A DNA stretch of 64,000 bases from Alsobacter sp045348435. GTDB taxonomy: Bacteria; Pseudomonadota; Alphaproteobacteria; Rhizobiales; Beijerinckiaceae. Of this stretch, positions 35,706-43,744 are shown piece after piece. The translations under genes and the position numbers were made by a program. The notes under the pieces are model-generated. The model did not search any database. It had not been told where the DNA came from and was given only the letters and a program-made list of their open reading frames with translations. Location of the stretch: contig NZ_CP157484.1 in the NCBI RefSeq assembly GCF_045348435.1, positions 4,588,001-4,652,000 of the forward strand, given 5' to 3'. The first letter of the stretch is position 1; each line of letters begins with the position of its first letter.

Positions 35706-36101
35706 TTGCAAAAATCTGATGCGGTAGCCTCCCTCCTCCTCTTCGCCGAGGACGAGCGACTTATCCTGGACATGCTCGAGGGCGCCTTGCGGGACGCGGG
35801 GTTCGACGTCGTCTGCGCAGGCGACGGTGAGGGAGCCATGAAGGAGATCGAAGAAGACGTGAGTCGATTTGGCGCCATCATCACTGATGCGCATCTGGGC
35901 GCGGGTCCCGACGGCTGGGAGGTCGTCAGGCGCGCCCGCGAACTCGCGCCGTCTCTTCCCGTCATCTACATCACCGGCGCGGGCGCCGCCGAATGGGCCT
36001 CGCAGGGGGTGCCGAACAGCGTGCTGATCACGAAGCCTTTTGTGCCAGCTCAGGTCATCACCGCGATCGCAGGCCTGCTGAACCAGAGTGATGTTTGCTG
36101 A
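35706..36101 (+). CDS. Single-domain response regulator (receiver)
   Basis: CheY-like receiver of 131 aa. Acidic pair Glu15-Asp16 (LLFAEDERLI), phosphoacceptor Asp61 (AIITDAHLG), and Lys110-Pro (VLITKPFVP) are all intact. The start is TTG with AAGGA upstream; no ATG fits. No output domain is present. Its likely kinase is the HisKA_2 kinase 2 kb upstream, but this is inferred from proximity. Confidence 0.82.
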   Translation: MQKSDAVASLLLFAEDERLILDMLEGALRDAGFDVVCAGDGEGAMKEIEEDVSRFGAIITDAHLGAGPDGWEVVRRARELAPSLPVIYITGAGAAEWASQGVPNSVLITKPFVPAQVITAIAGLLNQSDVC

Positions 36102-36305
36102 GCGGGCAGACACGTCGTGATCCAAGCTCGGCGCAAACGTCATCATTTTCAAGCGTGCGTCGTTCAATGTCCGACGCTGTCGCCGGCGAGCTCCTGCCAC
36201 AGCGATTCTTCGTGCTCCCACCTCGCCAAATCACTGAGACATCGGCTCCAGATCTGGCAAGGCCGGTCAGATCTGGCCCATTCGCGGCCGTCGGAGTCGA
36301 CCCAC

Positions 36306-37034
36306 ATGAAGCTCGCTAAAGGCATCCTTTTCTTGACGTTTATGAGCTTAACGGCCACGCAAGCCCGCGCAGAGTGCCAGATCGCGGACGCGAAACTGGA
36401 GGAAGCAATTCGCAATCGTCCGAAGTTCCAGGGCCCTGCAAACCGGCAGAGCGTGCGCGACCTTCGAAGCTTGCGCGACGCCGCATTGACGCTGTGGTCC
36501 TACGGCCGTCAGGATGATTGCGAGCGGCTCGTAGCTACGATCCGGGAGCTTGTGTCGGGGCCGTCAATGGAGACGCTCGGCGGCAATGACGAGGAAGACG
36601 CGGAAGCGCAGATGGACGCCACGAAGCCGCAAGCCTCTCGCGGCGCCGTGAAGGGCGAGCGCGACCGAAAGGGCGCCAAGCCGCTGGTCAACATTGAGGA
36701 CCTGGCGCCCGGGATGAGAGCTGACGAGATCATCGGGGCCGAGGTGCGTAGTTCCGACGACAAGATCATCGGGGAGGTCAGAAATGTCGTGTTCGGCACG
36801 AAAGACCGGCGGGACTATGCAATCGTCGCCGCGGGCGGGTTCTTCACGCCAGGAAAGGACAGCATCGTCGTCCCGATTCGGGCCTTGAAGGTCTCGCAGG
36901 AGCGGGTCAGCTTTTTCCTCCCGATGTCACAGGCGAAGGTGAAGACGATCCCTTTTATGCCCGACCAGGACTACCGCTGGCTCTCTGACGAGGATTGGCG
37001 CGATCGGAACGACAAGCTGTTCGCTTCCCCCTGA
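36306..37034 (+). CDS. Secreted PRC-barrel domain protein
   Basis: Protein of 242 aa. A signal peptide (MKLAKGILFLTFMSLTATQARA) leads to a helical part (ANRQSVRDLRSLRDAALTLWS). After an acidic/basic linker comes a PRC-barrel domain (MRADEIIGAEVRSSDDKIIGEV, FGTKDRRDYAIVAAGGFF, DSIVVPIRALKVS). The ATG at 36306 is chosen at the signal peptide. Exported PRC-barrel proteins are frequent in Rhizobiales and often stress-linked, but their role is unknown. Confidence 0.85.
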   Translation: MKLAKGILFLTFMSLTATQARAECQIADAKLEEAIRNRPKFQGPANRQSVRDLRSLRDAALTLWSYGRQDDCERLVATIRELVSGPSMETLGGNDEEDAEAQMDATKPQASRGAVKGERDRKGAKPLVNIEDLAPGMRADEIIGAEVRSSDDKIIGEVRNVVFGTKDRRDYAIVAAGGFFTPGKDSIVVPIRALKVSQERVSFFLPMSQAKVKTIPFMPDQDYRWLSDEDWRDRNDKLFASP

Positions 37035-37562
37035 ACGATGGCCGAGTGCGGCAGAGCACCCTTTAGCGCTGGCGGACGACCCCGCCGAGGCCGACGTTTA
37101 TATCAAGCACCGGGGAGATGAGACAGTGTAGCTCCCCGTGCTCCCCGTGGCTGAATTTCCCTTGTAGCACTACGCGCCTCGGCAAAGACCCAGAGTGAGC
37201 ATACTGCCCGCTCACCACCTCACCCCGCTTTGGCAAAGTGTGCTTCGGCTTTGCTTGGTCCGGATTTCCACCACGTCCTGTCAAACCGGAATCGGCTGCC
37301 GTTAACCCGGGACGCTGGGCCTGAGGCCGTCCAGCGGCCAGCATGTTGTCTATCTCGCTCAGTTTGGCAGCGAACCTTCCTGTCCAGCGGCATCCATCCG
37401 AGACCTCCCGCACACGCCTCGTCTTGCGCGGGAATTCGAGATCGCCCCACCGGCCGATCCATAATGACTCCTGAACGGCGAGATGGTCGCACATGAGATC
37501 CAGGAAATCAGCTTCGGGGATGCCCGAGCGGGAAGACTCGAAGCAGACGAGGATAAAGCGCG
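37035..37562. other. Non-coding or degraded gap
   Basis: About 530 bases between the PRC gene and the convergent methyltransferase-like gene. A minus-strand frame at 37063-37494 is open but has no recognisable motif, weak codon character and no ribosome site, so I do not call it. No repeats or hairpins stand out. Confidence 0.35.
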
Positions 37563-38237
37563 CTAGGTGAGTGGCGACAATTCCACCTGATCACTGATGA
37601 CCGCCCACCTCGACTGCGAGATCCGATATCCCGCAGCGGCAGCAAGCGGGGCGAACCCCTCCAGCCCTCGTGGGTGGAGCTTCAGTCTGCTCTGGATAGC
37701 CTGACTGCGCCTGCGCTGGTCTGAGCTCGTTACCGAGCCGATCACCGCGCTGGCTCCTCGCCCGCCTGCGCGCAGGCTCGACAGATTGCGGATGATCTCG
37801 TCGTCGCTCCCGTACTCGAAGAGACCGCCCTCGGACGAGGCCACGACAACGGCGTCCCCTGCCGTAAGCGCGGTCACAAGCGCGTCCAACAGCCCCGTGT
37901 CGCTCCAGTCATAGGCGAGCCGGCGAAGGGACACAGTGATTCCGTGAAGCGGCCGCCCCTCGCGTCGAAGCTCATCCAGAGCCGACGCGCCAAACGCCGG
38001 CCCCTCCTCGTCGAGGTCGAGGACATGGATCTCGACCGGGCCGAGCAACTCTGGCGAGGAAGCAGCCGTGATGATCACCGCGTTGATCGCGTCCATCGCC
38101 GGGCCGCCAGCGATGTCGATCAGATGCAACGGCCTGCGAGGCGCTCCGCGGAGTTCGCGGGCGGCCGCCGCGGCAATCAGCTCGGCCGTCTGCTGCATGC
38201 GCAGACGCAGCAAGGTCGCATTGGGTGAGCGGGACAA
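37563..38237 (-). CDS. Methyltransferase-like protein, possibly N-terminally truncated
   Basis: A 224-aa frame with a Rossmann-like S-adenosylmethionine motif (LHLIDIAGGPAMDAINAVIITA), a second acidic strand end (EIHVLDLDEEG) and a later VVVASSEGGLFEYGSDDEI segment. The start can only be TTG at 38237, just inside a stop codon within a hairpin, and class I methyltransferases usually have more sequence before motif I. The gene may therefore be truncated. The substrate is unknown. Confidence 0.55.
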   Translation of the reverse strand: MSRSPNATLLRLRMQQTAELIAAAAARELRGAPRRPLHLIDIAGGPAMDAINAVIITAASSPELLGPVEIHVLDLDEEGPAFGASALDELRREGRPLHGITVSLRRLAYDWSDTGLLDALVTALTAGDAVVVASSEGGLFEYGSDDEIIRNLSSLRAGGRGASAVIGSVTSSDQRRRSQAIQSRLKLHPRGLEGFAPLAAAAGYRISQSRWAVISDQVELSPLT

Positions 38238-38256
38238 CCCCGGCGCTGAAAGACCT

Positions 38257-38280
38257 CAGGCCCCGCTTTGGCGGGGCCTG
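38257..38280. terminator. Palindromic hairpin upstream of the methyltransferase-like gene
   Basis: A perfect 10-bp inverted repeat CAGGCCCCGC / GCGGGGCCTG with a TTTG loop. It separates two minus-strand genes and may terminate the P-loop gene transcript. The T-content after the stem is low. Confidence 0.45.
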
Positions 38281-38342
38281 AAACTGCTTCAAGCGTCTCG
38301 GTTGGCGGCGCTGGCGCAGGCTGTGGCACTGACCGCCGGCGG

Positions 38343-38810
38343 TTAGTTGTCGAGGGTGATCGTCAGATCCGCCCGCTCGCGCGGCCTGAACTCGGCATCG
38401 TAAGCCTCCATCTCATCGATGAGGTTGCCGGCATCCAAAACAAGCCGGTTGGTCACATGGATCACGAAGTCAGGCGCGCGCTGGACTTTTTTGAGCAACC
38501 GTAAGACGGCGATCCCCTCCACGATGATTGGGCGCGGGAAGCAGCCCTGAAGCCGATCGTCAATGATGCGGGTGATCTGGTTGTTCAGATAGACGAGGCG
38601 ATCGTCTGGCCGGGGGGTCAGGAACAGGTCCGTTTCCAGTAGGGTGACGTTGAAACGCCAAGCCAAGAACCGCCCCAGCGTTGTTTTTCCGACGTCGGGC
38701 CACCCGTCGAGGGCGACAAGCTTCGGGGGCAGATTGTGCAACACCGGGGTGAGAGCCTGGACCACATCCGCATATTGCGGGCGGGTCGGCCCACCCGTCG
38801 TGATAACCAT
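38343..38810 (-). CDS. Small P-loop NTPase (kinase-like)
   Basis: P-loop protein of 155 aa. Walker A is LDGWPDVGKTTLGR near residue 40, followed by LLETDLFLTPRPDD and IIVEGIAVLRLL, a layout resembling uridine kinase or adenylylsulfate-kinase-like small-molecule kinases. The ATG at 38810 is used because sequence upstream in frame overlaps the resolvase stop region poorly. It lies 47 bases downstream of the resolvase gene. No function can be named. Confidence 0.7.
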   Translation of the reverse strand: MVITTGGPTRPQYADVVQALTPVLHNLPPKLVALDGWPDVGKTTLGRFLAWRFNVTLLETDLFLTPRPDDRLVYLNNQITRIIDDRLQGCFPRPIIVEGIAVLRLLKKVQRAPDFVIHVTNRLVLDAGNLIDEMEAYDAEFRPRERADLTITLDN

Positions 38811-38857
38811 ATCTGCCACCCGACTTAATGGGTAAGGCGCTGGCGATGGCGCGACAT

Positions 38858-39538
38858 CTATCGCCCCTGTTTTTTGAGGAGACGCGAAACCTGGACTGGC
38901 CTCCACTCGCCGCCACGGGCAGTCGTGATGCCTTTCGCGTTCAGCGCCGCCGCTATCTCGCGCAATGAGGCGGCCCCGCTGGCGCGGATGTGCTCGATCA
39001 CGGGGGAGAGGTCGGCGGCCCTGCTGGCGGCCTTCGCGACGCGGACCGCCTGTGACGCCGGCGCGCCGAGCTGGTGGATGGTGGCGCTGTTGGAGCGCGT
39101 TCCGCCGAGCTTATTTCCTCGCGCCTTCGCCGCCGCGAGCGCCGCCTTCGTTCGAGCCGAGATCATCTTGCGCTCGGCTTGGGCGACGACAGCCATGATG
39201 CCGACCACCATCTCGTTGGCCTCCGGCATGTCGGCCGCCACGAACCGCACGCCGGCCTTCTGCAACCCGATCAGGAAATGGGCGTCGCGGGACAACCGGT
39301 CGAGCTTGGCGATCACCAACGTGGCGTTGTGGACGCGGCAGGCTGCCAGCGCCTCCTGGAGTTTCGGGCGGTCATCCTTGGCGCCGCTCTCGGTCTCGAT
39401 GAACTCCCCCACCAAGGACCAGCGGCCGCCGTTCAAGAACTCGTCGACAGCCACCTTCTGAGCCTCCAGCCCGAGACCCGATCGGCCCTGTCGGTCGGTC
39501 GAGACCCGAAGGTATGAGACAAAATTCCCCTCGACCAT
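38858..39538 (-). CDS. Serine recombinase (resolvase/invertase family)
   Basis: Small serine recombinase of 226 aa. The catalytic Ser13 lies in YLRVSTDRQGRSGLG; ETESGAKDDRPKLQEAL and VIAKLDRLSRD are the conserved active-site blocks, and a C-terminal helix-turn-helix (SLREIAAALNAKGITTARGG) binds the crossover site. An inverted repeat just upstream is the probable target. It may resolve or invert DNA within the element. All active-site motifs look intact. Confidence 0.92.
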   Translation of the reverse strand: MVEGNFVSYLRVSTDRQGRSGLGLEAQKVAVDEFLNGGRWSLVGEFIETESGAKDDRPKLQEALAACRVHNATLVIAKLDRLSRDAHFLIGLQKAGVRFVAADMPEANEMVVGIMAVVAQAERKMISARTKAALAAAKARGNKLGGTRSNSATIHQLGAPASQAVRVAKAASRAADLSPVIEHIRASGAASLREIAAALNAKGITTARGGEWRPVQVSRLLKKQGR

Positions 39539-39549
39539 CGAAACAGTCC

Positions 39550-39595
39550 TACTGTTACGTCATCAGCGATGTTCGTTGCACTATATGTAACAGTA
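39550..39595. promoter_or_regulatory. Probable resolvase recombination site / operator
   Basis: TACTGTTAC and GTAACAGTA form perfect 9-bp inverted arms separated by 28 bases, 12 bases upstream of the resolvase start. The AT-rich centre (CTATATG near the right arm) fits a serine-recombinase crossover site that also autoregulates the gene. A single arm GTAACAGTAA recurs at 28622. Confidence 0.55.
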
Positions 39596-39702
39596 AAGCT
39601 CGAGCTGTCAAGCTGGCGCACTTCATGTGCCGTAGAAAACGCTCGTCCTTCGAAGAACCTCCTGTTCGGTCTCGGCATTCCTTGGTTCCGAGGGAGGCTG
39701 GA

Positions 39703-39924
39703 ATGCGCGGCAATTCTGGAGCCAGAGAGCACCTCACGCGCGTCATCCCATCGGACGACGACAACGAGATCAGCCGTATTGGGGGAGAGCTTCGCGAGCG
39801 ATTGCAGCCGGTCGTGGAGGAGTCGCTTTCACCCGACCTCCAGATTGCATTGAGCGTCCTGGAATTGGTCGAACTCAACAGAGAAGGCCAGGACCCCCTG
39901 ACGGGAAATGTGGCAAAGCCGTAG
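39703..39924 (+). CDS. Short NepR-like protein (first island copy)
   Basis: A 73-aa protein with excellent ribosome site GGGAGG five bases from ATG. The segment ISRIGGELRERLQPVVEESL then SPDLQIALSVLEL resembles the NepR core (I-G-x-x-L-R ... V-V-x-E-x-x-P-D). Eleven residues (ELRERLQPVVE/D) recur almost exactly in the protein at 41648. If real, it could bind EcfG sigma factors or PhyR. The similarity is weaker than for the 11.9-kb protein, so this is tentative. Confidence 0.5.
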   Translation: MRGNSGAREHLTRVIPSDDDNEISRIGGELRERLQPVVEESLSPDLQIALSVLELVELNREGQDPLTGNVAKP

Positions 39925-40075
39925 GGTGATTGGTGCATAACGCATCTCCTGGCCGCCGTCCGGGTATCCGGCGGCGGCCTTTCTTTGTGGGCGATACTCC
40001 CACACCGCCACCGCCGCCGCATGCGCCTACGGCACCGTGTCGGCCGTCTTTGGCCTAACCCCGCCGGAGTTCTGG

Positions 40076-40627
40076 ATGACCGACCTTGATGCCGCCCTGA
40101 CCACTTGGATCAATGGGTGGTCGGGGCACATTGCCGCAGCCGACGTCCTCATGACCTGGATTTCCGCACTGGGCATCCCAGTACTCGTCCTGGCCGTGGC
40201 GGTGCAGTGGTGGCTTCCCCGCCCGGACCGCTCCAGCCGCCACATTCTGGTCGCGGCAGGCCTGTCGTTCCTGCTCGGCCTCGGGTTCAACCAGATCGTC
40301 CTGCTGTTCGTCCACCGGCTCCGCCCATACGACGTTGGCGTTAGCCGTCTGCTCGTCGAACGAAGTGCCGACTTCTCGGTCCCCTCCGATCACGCGACGG
40401 CAAGCGTCGCCATCGCGACCGCCTTCCTCTTGCACGGCTTTAAACGCCAGGGGCTGGTCCTCCTTGCCGTCGCGGTGCTGCTGGCCGTCTCGCGCGTCTA
40501 CATCGGGACCCACTTCCTGAGCGACGTTCTCGGAGGCGCCATCACGGGCGTTGCTGCCGCTGCCGCGGTAAGGGCGGCCTACCGGGAGGGCACCCGTGCG
40601 GACCGCCTGATTACGGGCATACTCTGA
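40076..40627 (+). CDS. PAP2 family phosphatase
   Basis: Integral membrane phosphatase of 183 aa with about five helices. The three PAP2 motifs are present: HRLRP (motif 1, from K/R-x6-RP), VPSDHATAS (motif 2, with Asp for the usual Gly) and SRVYIGTHFLSDVLGG (motif 3). The enzyme probably dephosphorylates lipid phosphates such as undecaprenyl pyrophosphate or phosphatidic acid at the periplasmic face. ATG 40076 has GGAG at good spacing; a GTG at 40037 is possible. Confidence 0.9.
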   Translation: MTDLDAALTTWINGWSGHIAAADVLMTWISALGIPVLVLAVAVQWWLPRPDRSSRHILVAAGLSFLLGLGFNQIVLLFVHRLRPYDVGVSRLLVERSADFSVPSDHATASVAIATAFLLHGFKRQGLVLLAVAVLLAVSRVYIGTHFLSDVLGGAITGVAAAAAVRAAYREGTRADRLITGIL

Positions 40628-40646
40628 CCCATGCTGAGGCCGGTGC

Positions 40647-41339
40647 GTGACGAAGTGGTGGACAGGCCCTCGGTTTCCAGCGCCCATGACAGGAACCGGA
40701 GGTGGAGGCTATTGGGAGCGAGGCGCCGTGTTAGGTCAACTGCCCGCCCTGGCCCTGCTGTTCATCTTCATCTTCGGGCTGAACCTGATTCCGGCGTTCG
40801 CGCCACCGACCTGGATGGCGTTGGCCCTGGTGGGCTTCGAGTTCCCCGACACAGGCGCCGTCCACCTGGCCGTGGTCGGCGCGGTCGCGGCGACGCTGGG
40901 CAGGCTGACGCTCGCAAGGCTGTCGTATTGGCTCTTGCGGGAGAAGCTGCTGAGCGACGCCCACCGGGCGAACATTGATGTCATCAAGGATCGCCTTGAG
41001 AAGCGGACGGTCTTAACCGTCGGCCTGTTCCTGTTCTACGCCTTCAGCCCCCTGCCCTCGAACTTCTTGTTCATCGCCTATGGGTTGACCGGGCTGCCGC
41101 TGCTGCGGGTCGCGCTGCCGTTCTTCGTCGGCAGGCTGGCCAGCTACACCTTCTTCATTGAGGGCGGTGCCGCGGCGGGACGGCGGCTGCACATCGACTC
41201 GCTCGCGTCGGGTCTGTACGCGGGCGCCTGGTTCATCGGCACCCAGGTGCTTCTCCTGGCGGCGCTCTACGCCTTCACGCGCATCGACTGGACGGCCTTG
41301 TTCGACCGGCACAGGCTCGTGTGGATACCTAGGGCGTGA
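40647..41339 (+). CDS. VTT/DedA-like inner membrane protein
   Basis: Membrane protein of up to 230 aa with five or six helices (ALALLFIFIFGLNLIPAFAPP, HLAVVGAVAATLGRLTLA, LFLFYAFSPLPSNFLFIAYG and others). LPSNFLFIAYGLTGLPLLRV is reminiscent of the VTT (SNARE-associated, DedA) family, whose members move lipids or maintain membrane homeostasis. Start uncertain: GTG at 40647 or ATG at 40686. It follows the PAP2 gene by 19 bases on the same strand, so a shared lipid-related role is plausible. Confidence 0.72.
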   Translation: MTKWWTGPRFPAPMTGTGGGGYWERGAVLGQLPALALLFIFIFGLNLIPAFAPPTWMALALVGFEFPDTGAVHLAVVGAVAATLGRLTLARLSYWLLREKLLSDAHRANIDVIKDRLEKRTVLTVGLFLFYAFSPLPSNFLFIAYGLTGLPLLRVALPFFVGRLASYTFFIEGGAAAGRRLHIDSLASGLYAGAWFIGTQVLLLAALYAFTRIDWTALFDRHRLVWIPRA

Positions 41340-41381
41340 CGGCCCTCCAGTTGATCGCGCAACATCAGTAAGAAGCGCCCG

Positions 41382-41588
41382 TCACTGGGTGGCGAAGAGG
41401 CGCATGATGCCGGCCGCGATACGCCGCGCCTCGTCGCGCGTGAGGTCACCGGCTCGCGGGTCACCGGTGTAGACCCAAGCCAGATAGCGCCCCTCGGCGG
41501 ACCTGACCACGAACGCCTCCGGGTGCTTATCGAGCGTCAACGGCGGCTGGACACCGTCGGGGAGGCTGTGCCACCTCGCCGTTCATAT
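41382..41588 (-). pseudogene. C-terminal remnant of the FPPPW small-protein family
   Basis: The minus-strand frame reads WHSLPDGVQPPLTLD, EGRYLAWVYTGDPRAGDLT and RDEARRIAAGIMRLFATQ, then stops. The last part matches the C-terminus of the intact gene at 44719 (DLTPDEARRIAVGIARLP). A stop codon lies just upstream and there is no start, so this is a truncated copy. Its final 55 bases are nearly identical to those of the copy at 42893. Confidence 0.7.
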
Positions 41589-41647
41589 CCCGTACAGCCA
41601 TCGTGAAATAAACACGCGCCTTCAATGTGGTTCGGGGAGACCTGCGC

Positions 41648-41965
41648 ATGCGCGCACTAGCCGTCTATCCGATCTACGCGAAGGACAGAGACGGTCCGGT
41701 GATCCCGTTGGGCGACGTTCGGGCCGGTAGCCATGAGGCGGCGTCCGCGACGGCGTTGCGCTTTCTCCGCCAGCGGGCGTTGGGCGGAGGCATCAGGATG
41801 GATTGCATCGTATGGCTGATGGGGCCGGACCAGCGACCTGTTCTGCCTCCGCGGCGGTTGGACAATCTCCTTGAACAGCTTCGCCATGAAGAGGAAGAGC
41901 TTCGCGAGCGATTGCAGCCCGTCGTAGATGAGCCGCTTCCACCCGATCTCCTGGAAGGCCAGTAG
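41648..41965 (+). CDS. Protein with NepR-like C-terminus (second island copy)
   Basis: A 105-aa protein with GGGGAGA seven bases from the ATG. The N-terminal 75 residues (RALAVYPIYAKDRDGPVIPLG, AASATALRFLRQRALGGG, IRMDCIVWLMGPDQRP) have no family I recognise. The C-terminus EELRERLQPVVDEPLPPDLL resembles the NepR core V-x-D/E-P-x-P-x-x-x-L-L. It shares this block with the protein at 39703. It may be a NepR-like anti-sigma fragment fused to another domain. Confidence 0.5.
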   Translation: MRALAVYPIYAKDRDGPVIPLGDVRAGSHEAASATALRFLRQRALGGGIRMDCIVWLMGPDQRPVLPPRRLDNLLEQLRHEEEELRERLQPVVDEPLPPDLLEGQ

Positions 41966-41979
41966 TCGGTTCGCGCGGC

Positions 41980-42411
41980 TCACCCGGCCAGCCGACGCCA
42001 CCACGGCCGTGCTCGGCGGCGCTCCAGCTCTAGGAGGCGCTCGGCCATCTTCGCCAGCTCCGCCATGGCCTGATCCGCCCGCGACCTTTCCTGCCGAAGA
42101 TCGGCCCGATGCTCCGCGGCCAGCGCGTCGAGGCGCGCGACCTCGGCCTTCAACGTCTCGATGTGGGCGGTCAGAGCAGCCCGATCGTCCGGCCGATCAA
42201 CCGTCCGGTCATCGGGGGCGCTCATCGGGCGCTCATCGGGCCGTTTAACCGGCCGATCAGAACCGATTGCTTCTTCAGGGACTTGCACGCGGGCTTTGCC
42301 ATCATTTCCGAGCTGACGGCGCCAACCGAAGCGTGCGGCGCGCTGGCGGGCCGCCTCGGTCGAAATCCCAAGCGCTTTCGCGGCCTCGGCATACGTGTAC
42401 CAGTCGGACAT
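41980..42411 (-). CDS. HTH protein with coiled-coil tail
   Basis: A 143-aa protein. The N-terminus is a helix-turn-helix (YTYAEAAKALGISTEAARQRAARFGWRR in residues about 4-32). A linker rich in DRP/DDR repeats follows (GSDRPVKRPDERPMSAPDDR), then a coiled coil (LTAHIETLKAEVARLDALAA) and a basic end (RRRARPWWRRLAG). This layout is common in plasmid or island accessory proteins, where such factors act in maintenance or replication control. A 15-bp palindrome lies 16 bases upstream. Confidence 0.7.
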   Translation of the reverse strand: MSDWYTYAEAAKALGISTEAARQRAARFGWRRQLGNDGKARVQVPEEAIGSDRPVKRPDERPMSAPDDRTVDRPDDRAALTAHIETLKAEVARLDALAAEHRADLRQERSRADQAMAELAKMAERLLELERRRARPWWRRLAG

Positions 42412-42426
42412 GGGAGAACCCCGAAC

Positions 42427-42441
42427 GGCCGATGATCGGCC
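42427..42441. promoter_or_regulatory. Palindromic operator candidate of the HTH gene
   Basis: GGCCGAT-G-ATCGGCC is a perfect 15-bp palindrome upstream of the HTH gene start. A related half-site CGGCCGAT recurs near 42515 and within the gene. Autoregulation is inferred from position. Confidence 0.4.
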
Positions 42442-42892
42442 ATTGCTCGGGAGATCATCCCCCTAGCATGGTAAAGGGCGCTTTAAGGGGCATCGGGTGG
42501 TGACCGGCCGATTGTCGACCGGCACGCCGCTTACGGGGCCGTATCGCTGGCTTGGATGCGACAGCGCTCCCTGAGCCCGACGAGAGCCCAGCGCGCCCCT
42601 ACGCCTCCGCCCTGGCCCATGAGCGATACGATCGCGGCGGCGAGCTCGACGGCGTGCGGCTGCCGGGCCGTTGTTGTCGCCACCGCTCGGAGGAGCACAG
42701 CCGCACCTACCGGCCGGGCGCGCGCCATGCCCTCTGGAGCCTCAGGCAGGGCCGTGGCGGCTTTGGAGTGCGACAGCGCTCCGACTCCTAGTCCAAAGGG
42801 CGTGGCGGGCCTCCACGGCCTCTCCATGGGCCGAGCTGATTGCTCCGCGCGTAGGCATGTTCCGGGTGGAAACATCGTGCAACAAGCGTCCA

Positions 42893-43343
42893 TCACCGGG
42901 AGGCGAAGAGGCGCATGATGCCGGCCGCGATACGCCGCGCCTCGTCGCGCGTGAGGTCGCCGGCGGCAGGTGTTTTCGTGCCGTCCTGGCGTCCGGCCCC
43001 GCTGTCGGCCGGGCTTCAGGATCGACGGTCAAGCCCCTCGGCGGAACAGGTGGGGCAGCGCTTCGCACGCCCCGTCTCCGTCCGTTCTCGTTGACCCTGA
43101 CGGGCTCGCAGACGATCCTCAGGGTGTCCACCAGCCCCTAACCACCCCGCCAACATTTCGGCCGTCTGCGCCCCGCATTCAGGCCCCGCAAGGAGTTGCC
43201 CGTCATCCATGGACGCCACGGGAGGGTTACGCATGAGCGCTCTTCGCGATTTCGCCACCAAGGCTGTAGCCGTTCCCGTCGGCCACGCGGAAGCCCGCCG
43301 GCATCGCGTGGACGGTCCAGGGCGGCGGGAAGCGGCGGGTCAT
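42893..43343 (-). pseudogene. Disrupted copy of the FPPPW small-protein gene
   Basis: On the minus strand the 5' part reads MTRRFPPPWTVHAMPAGF and RVADGNGYSL, matching the start of the intact protein at 44719, then ends in a stop at 43227. The 3' part at 42893-42965 reads DLTRDEARRIAAGIMRLFASR, matching its C-terminus. About 260 unrelated bases separate the two, so the gene was interrupted or rearranged. An open frame in the insert (43016-43234, with a CPTC motif) is not convincing. The adjoining 42442-42892 is GC-rich and shows no supportable gene. Confidence 0.65.
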
Positions 43344-43375
43344 GCGTGAATAACGCGGCTCGGCGGCGCCGGGTC

Positions 43376-43600
43376 TTACGTTCGGTCTGGATCGTGCCTG
43401 ATGTGCGTGGCTATGCCGGCGTCCTCGGCGGCCAGGGGGTGTCCGCCTTCCTGCGCTGAAGCCCGGTCATCAGCCCGTCGCGCCATCTCCAGCCACTTCT
43501 CGGCCATGTCCAACAACAGCGCCCGTTCCTGGTCGTCGGCGGCCGTCTGGACCCGCTGCATGCAGCGCTCGGCCCGCTCTCGATAATGTCTGGACGTCAT
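43376..43600 (-). CDS. Small conserved Rhizobiales protein
   Basis: A 74-aa protein with the helical core MTSRHYRERAERCMQRVQTA, then DQERALLLDMAEKWLEMARRA. Proteins with this pattern (RHYRERAEx..LLDMAExWxxxA) are widespread in Bradyrhizobium and Methylobacterium relatives, but their function is unknown. The ATG at 43600 begins the conserved part. The C-terminal 25 residues are polar and variable. Confidence 0.65.
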   Translation of the reverse strand: MTSRHYRERAERCMQRVQTAADDQERALLLDMAEKWLEMARRADDRASAQEGGHPLAAEDAGIATHIRHDPDRT

Positions 43601-43744
43601 CGCCCTGCCCTCCGCGCGGCTGAACGCGAAACTTCGCCTGGAGTTGCAACTCACCCGTCTACGAGGCCAGCCCGAGCCTGGACTAGCGCGTGCGGATTGG
43701 TGCCGCCTTTGGAACTGTCCAGGTGATCCCGGCATCGTCTCCGG

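Noticed and set aside
37063..37494. Minus-strand open frame of 143 codons
   Set aside because: No motif, no ribosome site and unusual composition; likely chance in a degraded region.
42240..42530. Recurring CGGCCGAT half-sites as a CRISPR-like array
   Set aside because: Units are short and irregularly spaced, with no repeat-spacer pattern; no CRISPR array was seen anywhere in the window.
42531..42896. Minus-strand open frame rich in Ala and Arg
   Set aside because: No recognisable family and no ribosome site; lies in GC-rich DNA next to pseudogene remnants.
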